Counted from the stretch's first letter, positions 44,261 to 54,146 are shown. The stretch is DNA of 64,000 bases from WRGT01 sp964450405 (GCA_964450405.1 CAYVCQ010000001.1:62001-126000); one strand, 5' to 3'. Notes: generated from the sequence alone by a model not told the origin. Numbers and translations are program-made.

Positions 44261-44905
44261 TTAAAATTTTCGGATTGCTCGAACATTATCTGTTGCAACC
44301 TTGCCTGAAGAAGTAAGTGAACCATTAGTAAAATCTATATCGTAAGCCATAACTCCGCTCTCTGTGGAACTCCAGTATCTATAATTGCTAAAATTTCCAA
44401 CACCATTATTAACATTCGATCCATTATTAACGAGATTATCCCATATAGCAGTTAATTCATTTTGTGAAGGAAGAAACCAGTCGCTCTTCTCCCCATATAC
44501 TAATTGATCGCACAAAAATCCAGCACGATCTGTTTTGCTAGTAACATCCCCGGTAGCATCATTTAAATTGCTGTTCAACCAGGCCACAATAATTGCAGTA
44601 TTTGAACTCCCTGAGCCTATCCCGGAATTTGATGTGCCTATTGTTAATGATGACGAACCCCACTGTTTACCTGCCCATTCTGTTGATACCGGCGCAACCT
44701 CCAGTCCATGAGCCCCTCCATCCGTAACATAAAAAACAATCCCGCCGCCGGGACCGGTGTCGCCTATAGCCAGCTTATGTTGTGTGAAGGAATACATATC
44801 CTCTCGCTCACAGGAGAAAAGTAAAAATAACGATGCAAATATCATCCGCGGGATCAAGCGGGTGAGATAAGAAGATTTAGATATAATTAATTCTGAACTA
44901 TTCAC
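44261..44905 (-). CDS. DUF1566-type lipoprotein (duplicate 2)
   Basis: An about 215-residue lipoprotein homologous to the neighbour at 43340-43978 across signal peptide (RMIFASLFLLFSC), the EREDMYSFTQHKLAIGDTG linker and the DUF1566 core (SDWFLPSQNELTAIW, YRYWSSTESG). The middle part differs, suggesting divergence of the exposed loops. The start is a GTG at 44905 preceded by GGAAGG. Both copies follow a nadR 3' end, so they arose by one tandem duplication. Location: likely outer membrane or periplasmic face. Confidence 0.82.
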   Translation of the reverse strand: MNSSELIISKSSYLTRLIPRMIFASLFLLFSCEREDMYSFTQHKLAIGDTGPGGGIVFYVTDGGAHGLEVAPVSTEWAGKQWGSSSLTIGTSNSGIGSGSSNTAIIVAWLNSNLNDATGDVTSKTDRAGFLCDQLVYGEKSDWFLPSQNELTAIWDNLVNNGSNVNNGVGNFSNYRYWSSTESGVMAYDIDFTNGSLTSSGKVATDNVRAIRKF

Positions 44906-45014
44906 AAATTGCCTTCCAGCTTTTTTTCTTAACAGAAAACAGAGATTACCCAATCAATAATAGTGTCAACATGAAATTGTCGTTAATTAAAGCAATTTAC
45001 AAAATGTTTAGAGC

Positions 45015-45123
45015 CTGTCATTTCGAACCCTTCAATTATACGGGTGAGAAATCTTATTAAACTCCAATGAATTAACTGTGCAATAAAGATTTCTCAGTCG
45101 CTATCACTTCTTCGAAATGACAG
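45015..45123. repeat. Dispersed inverted repeat, family C copy 1
   Basis: CTGTCATTTCGAA at the left end and TTCGAAATGACAG at the right end are perfect inverted termini. Inner blocks GGGTGAGAAATC and GATTTCTCAGTCGC also pair. The second copy is at 61857-61986. It is a MITE-like non-coding element. Confidence 0.85.
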
Positions 45124-45215
45124 TAAGAGTGATAATTCAATAGAAAAATGTTATGGTCAAAGGAATTTAACCGGGAACTGAAGAAGGTTTTAAATTCACT
45201 TATTTCACTCAGAAT

Positions 45216-46376
45216 CTAAGCAAACGATCCGAGATAAGCCTTGAAATCCTCAATATGATTTTCATCAATCTTTTCTATTTCAAAACCGGTACGGATAATA
45301 CCGTTTCCGCCGGGAGAGTTGTGCTTAATCCGCGCAAGAAGATGAACTTTCTTGTTATCGGGAATAACCAGATCATAACAGAACTGACTCCCTATTTTAA
45401 AATGCCGCGAGTTTTTTTTCTCATGCTGAAGAACCGAAAGACCGGCAGATGAAACTTCATGTACAATAATCTTATCCGGTACTACGGGAAAAATGTCGAG
45501 CTTGTGCAGATACTGCTCAATCGATTTAACATACTTCTCTGCAAGCTTTAAGTCCGAGTCATTTAAATTTGAATCTTTGGCCACCTTGAGATAACCGTAG
45601 GGAATTTTATCTCTATAATATAAGGGGAGTACTGCTTCTGAAAAAGAAAGCTTCCGCATTTTAACCGGTTTTTCTACAAGAAAAATATTCTTCATATAGA
45701 AATCGTAACCCTCTTTGTCATCAGGATTTGGATCATCGATCTTTCTGATAATAATGCCCTTTCCGCGTTTTGAGATATACTGCATTCGTATATCATGCTG
45801 CCCTTCATTTTTTGTCATAAATCTGACAGTAGAAAAAGTTTTCAGAAGTTCAGTTTCCGCACGGTTAAAAATAGCACTGAGTTTATTACTTTCAGACAGG
45901 ATAGAATTTCCGACGATTGTATCAGTTATAAAATCTGTTATATAAACTACTTTTTTGTGATCTTTATCATGAGATATCCGATGCCGGCTGGAACCTCTTG
46001 CAGATACAATTAAATTGCATTTTGTAATATCAAAAATTGTGTTATCGAAATTTGCTTTCCCGGCTTTTTTGAGATAAAGATGTATTGTTTTATTTTCCAG
46101 GGAAGAGTGAACGATTACCGGATCAGGCAGATCTGTTTCAAAGGGGATATCTATGACAACTTTACCATTAATGCAGTCGGAGCATTTAACCTTTATGTTT
46201 TGTCCGGAATATCTTATATGAGCAGGTCTATTCTTAAGAAATATGTTGTATATCTCTTCGATCTGGTCCCGGGAAGTAATAGTCTGAGAATCATTAAATG
46301 TATTTTTCATTGCCTTTTCCGTCTGATTTATGTAACTGCTCAAAAACCGAGAGTATTTTGTTTTCCGCCATGACAT
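45216..46376 (-). CDS. PilZ-like domain protein (DUF1577-like)
   Basis: An about 386-residue cytoplasmic protein. The C-terminal 90 residues hold a PilZ-like pattern (HEVSSAGLSVLQHEKK, with FKIGSQFCYDLVI and NGIIRTGFEIEKID). This suggests a cyclic-di-GMP receptor, although the first Arg motif is poorly matched. The N-terminal parts resemble spirochaete DUF1577-type proteins. The start is uncertain: the ATG at 46376 has no strong ribosome site, and one at codon 22 (MKNTFND) is nearly as good. It stands alone. Confidence 0.68.
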   Translation of the reverse strand: MSWRKTKYSRFLSSYINQTEKAMKNTFNDSQTITSRDQIEEIYNIFLKNRPAHIRYSGQNIKVKCSDCINGKVVIDIPFETDLPDPVIVHSSLENKTIHLYLKKAGKANFDNTIFDITKCNLIVSARGSSRHRISHDKDHKKVVYITDFITDTIVGNSILSESNKLSAIFNRAETELLKTFSTVRFMTKNEGQHDIRMQYISKRGKGIIIRKIDDPNPDDKEGYDFYMKNIFLVEKPVKMRKLSFSEAVLPLYYRDKIPYGYLKVAKDSNLNDSDLKLAEKYVKSIEQYLHKLDIFPVVPDKIIVHEVSSAGLSVLQHEKKNSRHFKIGSQFCYDLVIPDNKKVHLLARIKHNSPGGNGIIRTGFEIEKIDENHIEDFKAYLGSFA

Positions 46377-46720
46377 GGGAACTGCATTTCACCATCGGGT
46401 TTTGAGCGATTACAGAATTATATTAGAGTTTTTTATGATTAAAATAAAATCAATCTTTAAATAAGCCCAAACGGATGAATTTTCAAAAAAAAATACAAAA
46501 AATCGGCAATTATTTAAAAAAACAATAAAAATTAGCGCTGATTTTTTAATAACTGTTAAACTAACTTAAAAACTTTACTTTTCCTGTCACTGTGGTTCAA
46601 ACCTCTAAAAAATGCAGTTTTTTTACTTTGTAACTGTTTTTATATTTTTCTAATTAAATAGATTCCTGATTTGACTTATTTTCTACATCAGCAAAAGTTG
46701 TATAAACGAGGTTGTTTCAG
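46377..46720. other. Intergenic, very AT-rich, no gene seen
   Basis: A 344-bp gap between divergent genes. It contains several A and T runs and must hold promoters for the PilZ-like and YibE/F-like genes. No consensus pair or repeat family stands out. Confidence 0.4.
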
Positions 46721-47860
46721 ATGAACAAATTTAACAAAATTCTTACTTTATTTTTTTTACTGATTTTAGCTCTATCGGCTCCGCTGGCTGCTGTAGAAAA
46801 AAATATCTACGTTGAACAGAGGACATTTGCCCGCGCACTGGTGGAGAAAATTGAGCATGTACCGGGTGATGAAAACAATCCCTACGATGTAATGGTGAGG
46901 ATTCACCTGAAGATACTCGATGGAATAAAAAAGGGAGAAAGAAGTGTTGTCGAATTCAAGGGTGACGATAACATGCCCAAAGGAATGTTCTATCAGGAGA
47001 ATGATACAGTCTTTGTCGGAATTGCTAAATATGAAAAATCGAAAGAGATTGATTATATCGCAATTTATGATGTCGAGAATACTAAAGGTATAGTAATACT
47101 CGGGGTGCTTCTCCTTATCTCGGTAATTGCAGTGGGGAGGCTACGCGGAGTGCTCTCAATGGCCTCTCTGGTCTCAACAATTTTTCTGCTTTTTTATCTT
47201 CTTGTTCCGCTTACACTGAAGGGTAAATCTCCTATACCAATGGCAGTTGCCATATCCCTTTTTGCAATAATTATAACTATACCGATAATTCTCGGTTTCC
47301 AGAAAAAAACCGTTGCGGCAATAATAGGTGCCGGAAGCGGTGTTGTAATCGCCACACTTCTTGCCCTCGGCTCCGGATGGATTTTAAGATTAACCGGTAT
47401 TGTCACAAATGAAATGATGACGGTATTTTATGCATCAAATATAGATATAGATCTTAAAGGACTCGCCCTCTCGGGAATTATCATTTCGGCACTTGGAGCT
47501 ATTATGGATGTCTGCATCTCTATAGCATCGGCGACAGAGGAGATATTCCGTGTTCATCCCGAAATCTCATTCGGCGAAGCATTCAAGTCTGTAGTAACTG
47601 TAAGTTCCGATATGCTGGGAGCGACGATGAATACACTTCTTTTTGCATATGTCGGGACATCTCTCCCCCTTGTTCTTCTTATTGCATTAAAACTTGAACC
47701 GGGAATCCCCTTCTCTATGGTGCTGAATTACAACCCGGTACTGAGTGAACTTGTACAATCTGCCATCGGATGTATTGGAATGTTTTTAAGTATGCCCGCG
47801 ACGGCTTTAATATGCATCGAACTTCACATGAGATCCAGAAAGAAGGGTAAAACGGTTTAA
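46721..47860 (+). CDS. YibE/F family membrane protein
   Basis: A 379-residue membrane protein. A signal-like helix (FNKILTLFFLLILALSAPLAA) is followed by an exported domain of about 110 residues. Seven or eight transmembrane helices follow, with the YibE/F signature LGAIMDVCISIASATEEI and HPEISFGEAF. The function of the family is unknown; transport has been proposed. The start at ATG 46721 follows GAGG with nine-base spacing; a TTG nine bases earlier would be too close. It is upstream of the gntP-like gene. Confidence 0.88.
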   Translation: MNKFNKILTLFFLLILALSAPLAAVEKNIYVEQRTFARALVEKIEHVPGDENNPYDVMVRIHLKILDGIKKGERSVVEFKGDDNMPKGMFYQENDTVFVGIAKYEKSKEIDYIAIYDVENTKGIVILGVLLLISVIAVGRLRGVLSMASLVSTIFLLFYLLVPLTLKGKSPIPMAVAISLFAIIITIPIILGFQKKTVAAIIGAGSGVVIATLLALGSGWILRLTGIVTNEMMTVFYASNIDIDLKGLALSGIIISALGAIMDVCISIASATEEIFRVHPEISFGEAFKSVVTVSSDMLGATMNTLLFAYVGTSLPLVLLIALKLEPGIPFSMVLNYNPVLSELVQSAIGCIGMFLSMPATALICIELHMRSRKKGKTV

Positions 47861-48030
47861 AACTATTTTTTTTGCTGGACTTATAAAAAATTTTATTTTA
47901 TTCTTCCGGCAGACGTATGTAGTATTGAACGCCTGTGCATGACTGTTTAAAATTAATTTTAAACCATGTTTTTTAAAAAGGGTATCTAAACCATCGAAAC
48001 TCATCGGGACTCTATCAACCGGAGGAAATT

Positions 48031-49356
48031 ATGTTTTCAGAAATCGCATATACTCTCTTTATACTCGCTTCGGCATTTTCAGTAATCTATTTGACATATA
48101 GATATAAGCTTAATCCTTTTTACATTCTGATCCCTGGATCATTTATCTTCGGAATGATAAGCGGCGTATCTCCGGCAAACACAATCACTGCAGTGCGTAA
48201 CGGTTTTGGTGCAACTATTGGTTACTACGGCATACTCATCATTGCCGGAACAGCTATTGCCGTGGTGATGGAAAAAACCGGAGCAATAATAACAATCACG
48301 AATGAAATTCTAAAAATTGCCGGGAAAAAAGAAGCTCCTGCTGCGTTAACAATCGCAGGAAGCGCACTTACTGTTTCGTGCTCATCTGAATCGGGATTTA
48401 TTCTTTTTGCACCAATCGGCAGATTTCTGGAGAGAGACAGCGGAAAACGGGCCGGATCGGTTACCATTGCACTTGCGGCAGGAATATACATTGTTCACTC
48501 ACTGATTCCGCTCTCTGCAGGGCCTCTTGCTGCAGCAGGCATACTTGGAGCGGGGATCTGGAAACTTCTTCTTATCGGATTTGTATCATCCGCTGCAGGG
48601 ATTGCTGCATCATATTTCTGGTGTAAAAAATTTGTATCAGGCAAGGGTGACATCACCAGTCAATTGCCAGACAAAAGACATATCATGGAGAAAGACCTTC
48701 CGACTCTTTCTATCTCAGTTCTTCCACTTGCAGCACCTTTATTTTTTATGACACTAAAATCATTTTCCTCCGCTGCGTCAAAACCATTCGGTTCAGGAAG
48801 AATAGCTGCTTTTTTTGAATTCTTTGGAGATCCATCTATCGCAATACTTACAGGTTTGTTTCTTTCACTTCTGCTTCTGAAAAGAAAAGATTTCGGTAAA
48901 ACTTTCAGTGAGTGGGCAACGGAGAGTATCGACCGGTCAGCACGACTGCTGATCATTGCCGGTGCAGGTGGTGCGTTCGGCGCAGTTCTTAAGGCAACAT
49001 CTATGACAAAGATGATATCGGAGCATTTTGTTTTTACCGGGGCGGGACTGCTGCTTCCGTTTCTTATAGCTGCGGCGATAAAAACAATAAATGGTTCATC
49101 CACTATTGCGATAATCACAGCGTCATCAATATCAGCAACATTTGCAGCAGCAGCCGGACTTAATCCTGCATTTACCGCTGCCGCTGTTACTGCAGGTTCC
49201 ATGGTGGTATCTCACGCCAATGATCCCTATTTCTGGATAGTTTCTCATTACAGCGGTGTGAGCACCAGGGAGTCATATAAGTATTTTACAACAGCGACTT
49301 TCATTGCAGGAGTAGCTTCATTTGCAGTAATCTGGATAATGTCGTTGATTTTTTAA
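48031..49356 (+). CDS. GntP-family permease
   Basis: A 441-residue transporter with about 12 hydrophobic helices. YGILIIAGTAIAVVMEKTGA, SCSSESGFILFAP and KTINGSSTIAIITASSI are GntP-type motifs; the paired half-repeats SESGF and NGSST suggest the substrate sites. GntP permeases import gluconate or related hydroxy acids by proton symport. Which acid is used here is unknown, since no sugar-acid enzymes are adjacent. GGAGG precedes the ATG. Confidence 0.88.
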   Translation: MFSEIAYTLFILASAFSVIYLTYRYKLNPFYILIPGSFIFGMISGVSPANTITAVRNGFGATIGYYGILIIAGTAIAVVMEKTGAIITITNEILKIAGKKEAPAALTIAGSALTVSCSSESGFILFAPIGRFLERDSGKRAGSVTIALAAGIYIVHSLIPLSAGPLAAAGILGAGIWKLLLIGFVSSAAGIAASYFWCKKFVSGKGDITSQLPDKRHIMEKDLPTLSISVLPLAAPLFFMTLKSFSSAASKPFGSGRIAAFFEFFGDPSIAILTGLFLSLLLLKRKDFGKTFSEWATESIDRSARLLIIAGAGGAFGAVLKATSMTKMISEHFVFTGAGLLLPFLIAAAIKTINGSSTIAIITASSISATFAAAAGLNPAFTAAAVTAGSMVVSHANDPYFWIVSHYSGVSTRESYKYFTTATFIAGVASFAVIWIMSLIF

Positions 49357-49410
49357 AGATGATCTTAAAATTCATTACGTGAAATACAAAATTCCAGTTT
49401 ATACTTATTC

Positions 49411-49541
49411 AAATCCCCCCTGCCCCCCTTTGTTAAAGGGGGTTTTATTTGAACAAACGGTACATCGTTTAGCTTGTTTTATTCTTCAACAAAATTTAAG
49501 CTCCCTTTACCAATGGGGGTGGCCGCAGGCCGGGGGATTTT
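49411..49541. repeat. Dispersed palindromic repeat, family D copy 1
   Basis: AAATCCCCCC at the left end and GGGGGATTT at the right end are inverted termini, with inner CCCCCCTTTGTTAAAGGGGG and CCCTTTACCAATGGGGG hairpins. It sits in the gap between the GntP gene and the START-domain gene. A related copy is at 55600-55721. Confidence 0.8.
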
Positions 49542-49609
49542 GTTTGATACCTCTCCCTGATCAGTAAAAATTCCAATACAAACAGTTAGAGCTGTCCAAC
49601 TTAATAAAA

Positions 49610-50272
49610 TTACTTCTCTATAATATCTTTAATCTTCGCATCTTTGTATGGAGACTGAAGAACCATCCGTTTCATGTTATACATGGTGTTATACGGCATA
49701 TCAATGAGAGAACTGTTTACCAGTGATTCCGGCAGTGAGCCTCCCGGATCGGAGTGAAGACTGTAGGTTACCCTTACCCGCCCGTTCCCCAGAGGTTCAA
49801 ATTTCCAGTACCCGTTTAACTTCACCATTCTTACTCTGCCGGATTTAACAGGGATATAACCGGGGAGCCCGGTAAGAGAAACAGTAATGGCACCTGTTTT
49901 TTTATTCTGCGATGTAATAGATTTTACAGCTATATCCCTCGGGTCAACCGGCCACGGCAGTGCTGTTACACTATATGTAATTCTCTCATATTCATTCTTT
50001 TTCAGAAGAACTGATGCTTCCGAGCATCGGTATATCCACTTTGTATACGAAGAAGTATCATCGAGCAACGCAAGTACTGACGATAAACGGCTCTGCACAA
50101 CTGTTACAGCAAGGAATTCCTTTATTGCCGCGCCGGGAACTGGCCGTGTAAAAACCTCAATACCGTTATCGTTTTTAACACTCTCCCACTGGTTTTCTGC
50201 ATTTAGCGCAGAGTTAAATAAAAATAATGCCGCGATAATTGCAGTTGATGTTTTTAATATTTTTGTTTTCAC
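49610..50272 (-). CDS. START-domain protein, exported
   Basis: A 220-residue protein. The signal peptide (about residues 1-25) is followed by a START/Bet v1-like lipid-binding domain. ENQWESVKNDNGIEVFTRPV opens it, WPVDPRDIAVKSI and NGYWKFEPLGNGRVRVTYSL are in the core, and SLIDMPYNTMYNMKRMV forms the C-terminal helix. Such periplasmic proteins bind a hydrophobic ligand. The ligand is unknown. It is a single gene between repeats. Confidence 0.85.
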   Translation of the reverse strand: MKTKILKTSTAIIAALFLFNSALNAENQWESVKNDNGIEVFTRPVPGAAIKEFLAVTVVQSRLSSVLALLDDTSSYTKWIYRCSEASVLLKKNEYERITYSVTALPWPVDPRDIAVKSITSQNKKTGAITVSLTGLPGYIPVKSGRVRMVKLNGYWKFEPLGNGRVRVTYSLHSDPGGSLPESLVNSSLIDMPYNTMYNMKRMVLQSPYKDAKIKDIIEK

Positions 50273-50365
50273 TATTTACACCCTATTTTTTTAAAGTTTT
50301 AATTTATAGTTAAAATGTGCAGCCATCCCTCAGTTATTTTCAAGAACTATTTTTATTATTAGATG

Positions 50366-50467
50366 TCTGAACCTTGATTCGCAGGATTCAGGGATTTACA
50401 TGATTTAGAGAGAGTTAACTTCCGGTAAATCATGTAGATCCTTTAATCAAGTGAATCAAGGTTCAGA
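50366..50467. repeat. Family B palindrome, complete copy
   Basis: TCTGAACCTTGATTC at the left end pairs with GAATCAAGGTTCAGA at the right end. The arms continue for about 40 bp each (CATGATTT/AAATCATG at the loop side). It is the best-preserved complete member of family B, lying upstream of the cation transporter-like gene. Confidence 0.85.
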
Positions 50468-50510
50468 TAATTTACCGTTTGCAAAAAGTTATATTTATTC
50501 AGTCACCTGC

Positions 50511-50696
50511 CTGAACATGATTTCGATGATTCAAAAGATTACCATGATTAGACTATAGACCTCTTTCCACTACAGGTGAAAAAAATATATACAATGCTCT
50601 GAAAACAAAATTCAAATAAACCAGCGGGATTCCATGTATTATAAAAATTTCTCTATTTAATCCTGTAAATCCCTTAATCCCCGGAATCCTGTTCAG
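50511..50696. repeat. Family B element with long loop
   Basis: The left arm CTGAACATGATTTCGATGATT is answered by a right arm around 50660-50696 (CCTGTAAATC, AATCCCCGGAATCCTGTTCAG). The centre of about 100 bp is unique. It may be a decayed element or two arms with inserted DNA. Confidence 0.6.
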
Positions 50697-50829
50697 ACAA
50701 TTGACTTGATAAAATTTCATAAACAATAAATCTTCTTCTGTAAAAAATCAAAAAAAAAAAGGAATTTTATTGCAACAATACAATATAAAGCAGATCATAG
50801 TTAACAACTAAACAGTTGAAGGAATAAAC

Positions 50830-51483
50830 ATGAACAGAGATAATACTGCGACACTATATAAAACAGCATTTATATTAAGCATGATTACAATTTTCTATAA
50901 CATTATCGAGGGCGGAGTATCCACCTGGCTTGGATATGCCGATGAGACCCTGGCACTATTCGGATTCGGCATCGACAGCTTCATCGAGGTGATATCCGGA
51001 ATAGGGATTGCTCACATGATAATCCGATTCAGGAAAAATAATTTTGAAAAAGAGGATAGATTCGAAAAGACAGCTCTAAAAATAACAGGGACCTCTTTCT
51101 ATCTTCTCACCACCGGACTTATAATTACAGGAATTTACAATGCTTTCACCCTCCACAAACCGGAGACCACATTCTGGGGAATAGTAATCTCTCTGATATC
51201 AATCGCGACAATGTACTTTCTTATGCAGGCAAAACTTTCTGTTGGAAGAAAACTACAGTCGCAGCCGATAATTTCCGATGCGGGATGCACAAAGGTCTGC
51301 CTGTACATGTCGGTGATACTTCTTGCATCGAGTGTTATTTTTGAGCTGACAGGAATAAGTTTTGTCGACTCTATCGGGGCTGCCGGTCTTGCATTCTATT
51401 CGTTTAAAGAGGGGAGAGAGTGTTTTGAGAAGGCTGAAAATGTTGAAGCTTCATGCTCCTGCGGGGGACATTGTGGTGAATAG
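50830..51483 (+). CDS. Cation diffusion facilitator-like membrane protein
   Basis: A 217-residue protein with five or six hydrophobic helices. FGFGIDSFIEVISGIG contains the D-x-x-x-E pair seen in the metal site of CDF efflux transporters; SDAGCTKVCLYMSV matches the region of the second metal-site helix. The usual C-terminal cytoplasmic domain is missing. Instead the tail reads ENVEASCSCGGHCGE, a Cys/His cluster that could bind metal. The ion is unknown. The gene is isolated between family B repeats. Confidence 0.78.
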   Translation: MNRDNTATLYKTAFILSMITIFYNIIEGGVSTWLGYADETLALFGFGIDSFIEVISGIGIAHMIIRFRKNNFEKEDRFEKTALKITGTSFYLLTTGLIITGIYNAFTLHKPETTFWGIVISLISIATMYFLMQAKLSVGRKLQSQPIISDAGCTKVCLYMSVILLASSVIFELTGISFVDSIGAAGLAFYSFKEGRECFEKAENVEASCSCGGHCGE

Positions 51484-51506
51484 CACTACTTATTTTACAT
51501 ACATAT

Positions 51507-51694
51507 TGTCAGAACACGATTCGTGGGATTCTATAGATTACCAAGATTAGACTACGTACCACTTTCCTTTATAGAAATCAAAATGAGCATAGAACTCTTA
51601 GACAAAATTTTATTATTCACCAGGATTCCTTAGTTTGTAAAGAGAATCCAATTTAATCGTGTAAATCCTTTAATCCCCGGAATCCTGTTCAGAC
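51507..51694. repeat. Family B element with long loop, second
   Basis: TGTCAGAACACGATTCGTGG at the left end pairs imperfectly with CCGGAATCCTGTTCAGACA at the right. Overall it resembles 50511-50696. A single family B arm follows at 51713-51747 (GTGAATCACGGTTCAGAC). These fill the gap after the cation transporter-like gene. Confidence 0.65.
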
Positions 51695-51812
51695 AGGTGA
51701 CAGAATAAATTATGAAAATTTTCAACCAGGTGAATCACGGTTCAGACAATTGGAAGATGTTTTCTGTAAAACTAACTATTTAAAAAATCTTCAAAGTCAC
51801 ATTTCAAGTCAG

Positions 51813-52664
51813 TTAAAATCTCCGTGCAGGACGCAAGAGGAATGGAGCACCCTTACTGCCTTCACCGGTTATGCCTGAATTGAAATATATACCATACGCA
51901 TTCCCATTTGTAGTAGATTCTGTAGAACTCCAGTAAAAAGCATTACTAAAACCTCCAACCGAGGATAATTTTAAATTATTGTACATCAATTGAAGTTCAT
52001 CAATTGACGGCAGATACCAGTCAGTGTACGTGTTATTACTTACTGATAAACAAAATGTTGCCGCACGATTACCTATATTAGAGTCATAAGGTGAAGTGGG
52101 ACTGGTTAACCAGTTATAAATCAACAAGGTATTCTCCTTACCTTTACCTATAATATATAGTAGTCCGCCCACATATCCTGCTTTGTCTGTCCATAGCAAA
52201 GTTGCCTCCTTTGATACAGGTGCTGCTTCCATATATCTCCAGCCATCGGAAAAACTTCCTTTGTCGTAAAACACAAGACCGCCACCAGGGCCGGTATCTC
52301 GGAGGGAATACTTTGGTGCAATTGTTACCGTACACAACGCTGAAATTCCGCTATTTTCTTTAGATGTAGCAGTGACAGTTGCTGTCCCTGTTGTAACTCC
52401 AGTAATCAATCCATTCTGATCAACAGTCACACTGCCGGTTCCGGAGGTAGTGGACCAAGTTACACTCTTGTTTGCGGTCAATGAAGGGTATACTTCAGCA
52501 TTAAGCTGCCCTGTTTCTGCCGGATATACCCTTGCGGTCGGACTAAGATATATACTCTCCACAGGACCGGTTAAATCATTATAAGCACCATAAAAAGTAT
52601 CAGCACAACCTGTTGTAAACATCAGTGCCGCTATTATAAATAATGGATAAAATATTTTCTTCAT
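51813..52664 (-). CDS. BIG2-DUF1566 surface lipoprotein
   Basis: A 283-residue lipoprotein. The signal peptide ends at TGC (lipobox FTTGC). Residues about 40-115 form a BIG2-type immunoglobulin-like domain (VTWSTTSGTGSVTVDQNG, GTATVTATS). A DUF1566 domain follows from DTGPGGGLVFYD, with YTDWYLPSIDELQLMY and FYWSSTES. Ig-like domains usually present a functional domain away from the surface. It is likely in one transcript with the Fn3 gene 57 bp upstream. Confidence 0.88.
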   Translation of the reverse strand: MKKIFYPLFIIAALMFTTGCADTFYGAYNDLTGPVESIYLSPTARVYPAETGQLNAEVYPSLTANKSVTWSTTSGTGSVTVDQNGLITGVTTGTATVTATSKENSGISALCTVTIAPKYSLRDTGPGGGLVFYDKGSFSDGWRYMEAAPVSKEATLLWTDKAGYVGGLLYIIGKGKENTLLIYNWLTSPTSPYDSNIGNRAATFCLSVSNNTYTDWYLPSIDELQLMYNNLKLSSVGGFSNAFYWSSTESTTNGNAYGIYFNSGITGEGSKGAPFLLRPARRF

Positions 52665-52721
52665 ATTATACTCCTTTTGAAAAACGTTTTTGAAACTACG
52701 TGGAAATTATCTTTTCCGTTA

Positions 52722-54146
52722 TTAAAATATATATCCCGCACCAAACAAGCAGCTTACAAAACTCATAATACCGCTCTTCTGAAATATCGCACTGTACTCA
52801 GCTCCGCCGAATATATGCAGACTATCTGTTATCCCGTAGTCCAGAAACATAGCTCCTGAAGCCATGGGATTAAATGCATTTTTTGAATAGTTCTCCGGCA
52901 CTTGCGGATTATCGTGTTTAATATATTCCACCATATTATAACCGGCACCGGCTTTAACTACCGGTCTTAGATACAGTGAACTGATTATTGGAAACCTGTA
53001 ATCTGCAGTGGCAAGAACCGGAATAATTGACATACTCTTCACATCCGTGGCTGCACTGCTGAAAGTAAAATATCCTGTTTCAATTCCAAAGCTGAATAAC
53101 CGCACACCCATACAGAAGTCAACCAGTCCGCCGTAACCCGGATCCGCTATAACACCCATATCACCAAGCGGTATAAGATAAGAAGCGGAAACACTTGTAT
53201 ATATTATATACCCGGCATCATAGACCGCTTTTACATCCTCGGAATCAGTACCCATTTCATTTACCGATACCACGGAAAACAAGTGTCTCCCCTTAGCGGG
53301 AAAATCTTTTATTACAAACTCTGTGCCTGTTACATTGCCGATTTTTTTTCTATCTTTATCATCAAGGTTATAAATTGTGTAAGATTTCACTTTACTCTCG
53401 GCATCAGTAACCGGCTTCCATGTCATGGAGAGAGTTACTGTTTTATTGTCAGCTGAGTATTTTTCTGTCATAACCAGATCTTCCGGCGGATAAGGAGTGG
53501 TGCTGGTGATAATCTTTTCACTTGGAAGCGACTCTTCCTCGGTATCACCGATCGCTGTTACATATACTTCGTAGCTTGAGTTTCTTTTTAAATTTTTAAA
53601 AATATATGATGTGCTTCCGGTCTCGGTTATAACTTTGAATTTTTCACCCTTTTTATTCTCACGCATATATACTTTATATGACTTTGCCGGTTTAAATGGA
53701 GGGCTCCATTTAACAAGAATCTTTTCAATTGATGGCTCGCTTATTACATCAGTGGGATTGGTTCTGACAATGAACATTACTTTTTTACGATCAACTGTAA
53801 ACTCTTTCGGATTATTAATCTCTTTACGGAATATGTAGCTGTCTCTGTCCTCATCAACCTGATACCCTTCAATAACTTCACCCGATGTCATTCGAACATA
53901 TATTTTTCCCATATAAAGTTCGGTGTAGAGTATCCTCATAATATCATTTCTATTAATCCGTATTGATGCCCCTGCATCATTTTTTACCATCAGAAATGAC
54001 GGTTCGTCTTTTACTATTGAACACTTAATGATTGAACCGTCTTTCTTAAAAACATATTCTGCAAAAAGAGAATGCTCTGACCCCGCGACAAAAATTACAA
54101 CCGCTGAAACAGCTGTTAACAGTTTTCGTAACATCTTTAATTTCAT
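52722..54146 (-). CDS. Fibronectin type III / beta-barrel envelope protein
   Basis: A 474-residue exported protein. The signal peptide (about residues 1-28) precedes an unrecognised beta-rich part. Two Fn3 domains follow (starting KILVKWSPPFKPAKSYKVYM and VTLSMTWKPVTDAESKV). The last 150 residues look like an outer-membrane beta barrel (alternating VSASYLIPLG, FGIETGYFTFSS, LHIFGGAEYSAIF and GAGYIF at the end). This fits a porin-like protein with periplasmic Fn3 modules, but the barrel is inferred. AGGAA lies ahead of the ATG. Confidence 0.78.
   Translation of the reverse strand: MKLKMLRKLLTAVSAVVIFVAGSEHSLFAEYVFKKDGSIIKCSIVKDEPSFLMVKNDAGASIRINRNDIMRILYTELYMGKIYVRMTSGEVIEGYQVDEDRDSYIFRKEINNPKEFTVDRKKVMFIVRTNPTDVISEPSIEKILVKWSPPFKPAKSYKVYMRENKKGEKFKVITETGSTSYIFKNLKRNSSYEVYVTAIGDTEEESLPSEKIITSTTPYPPEDLVMTEKYSADNKTVTLSMTWKPVTDAESKVKSYTIYNLDDKDRKKIGNVTGTEFVIKDFPAKGRHLFSVVSVNEMGTDSEDVKAVYDAGYIIYTSVSASYLIPLGDMGVIADPGYGGLVDFCMGVRLFSFGIETGYFTFSSAATDVKSMSIIPVLATADYRFPIISSLYLRPVVKAGAGYNMVEYIKHDNPQVPENYSKNAFNPMASGAMFLDYGITDSLHIFGGAEYSAIFQKSGIMSFVSCLFGAGYIF

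Noticed and set aside
48660..49202. A 180-codon minus-strand frame within the GntP gene
   Set aside because: It is antisense to a clear multi-helix permease and shows biased Ala/Val composition from the complementary strand.
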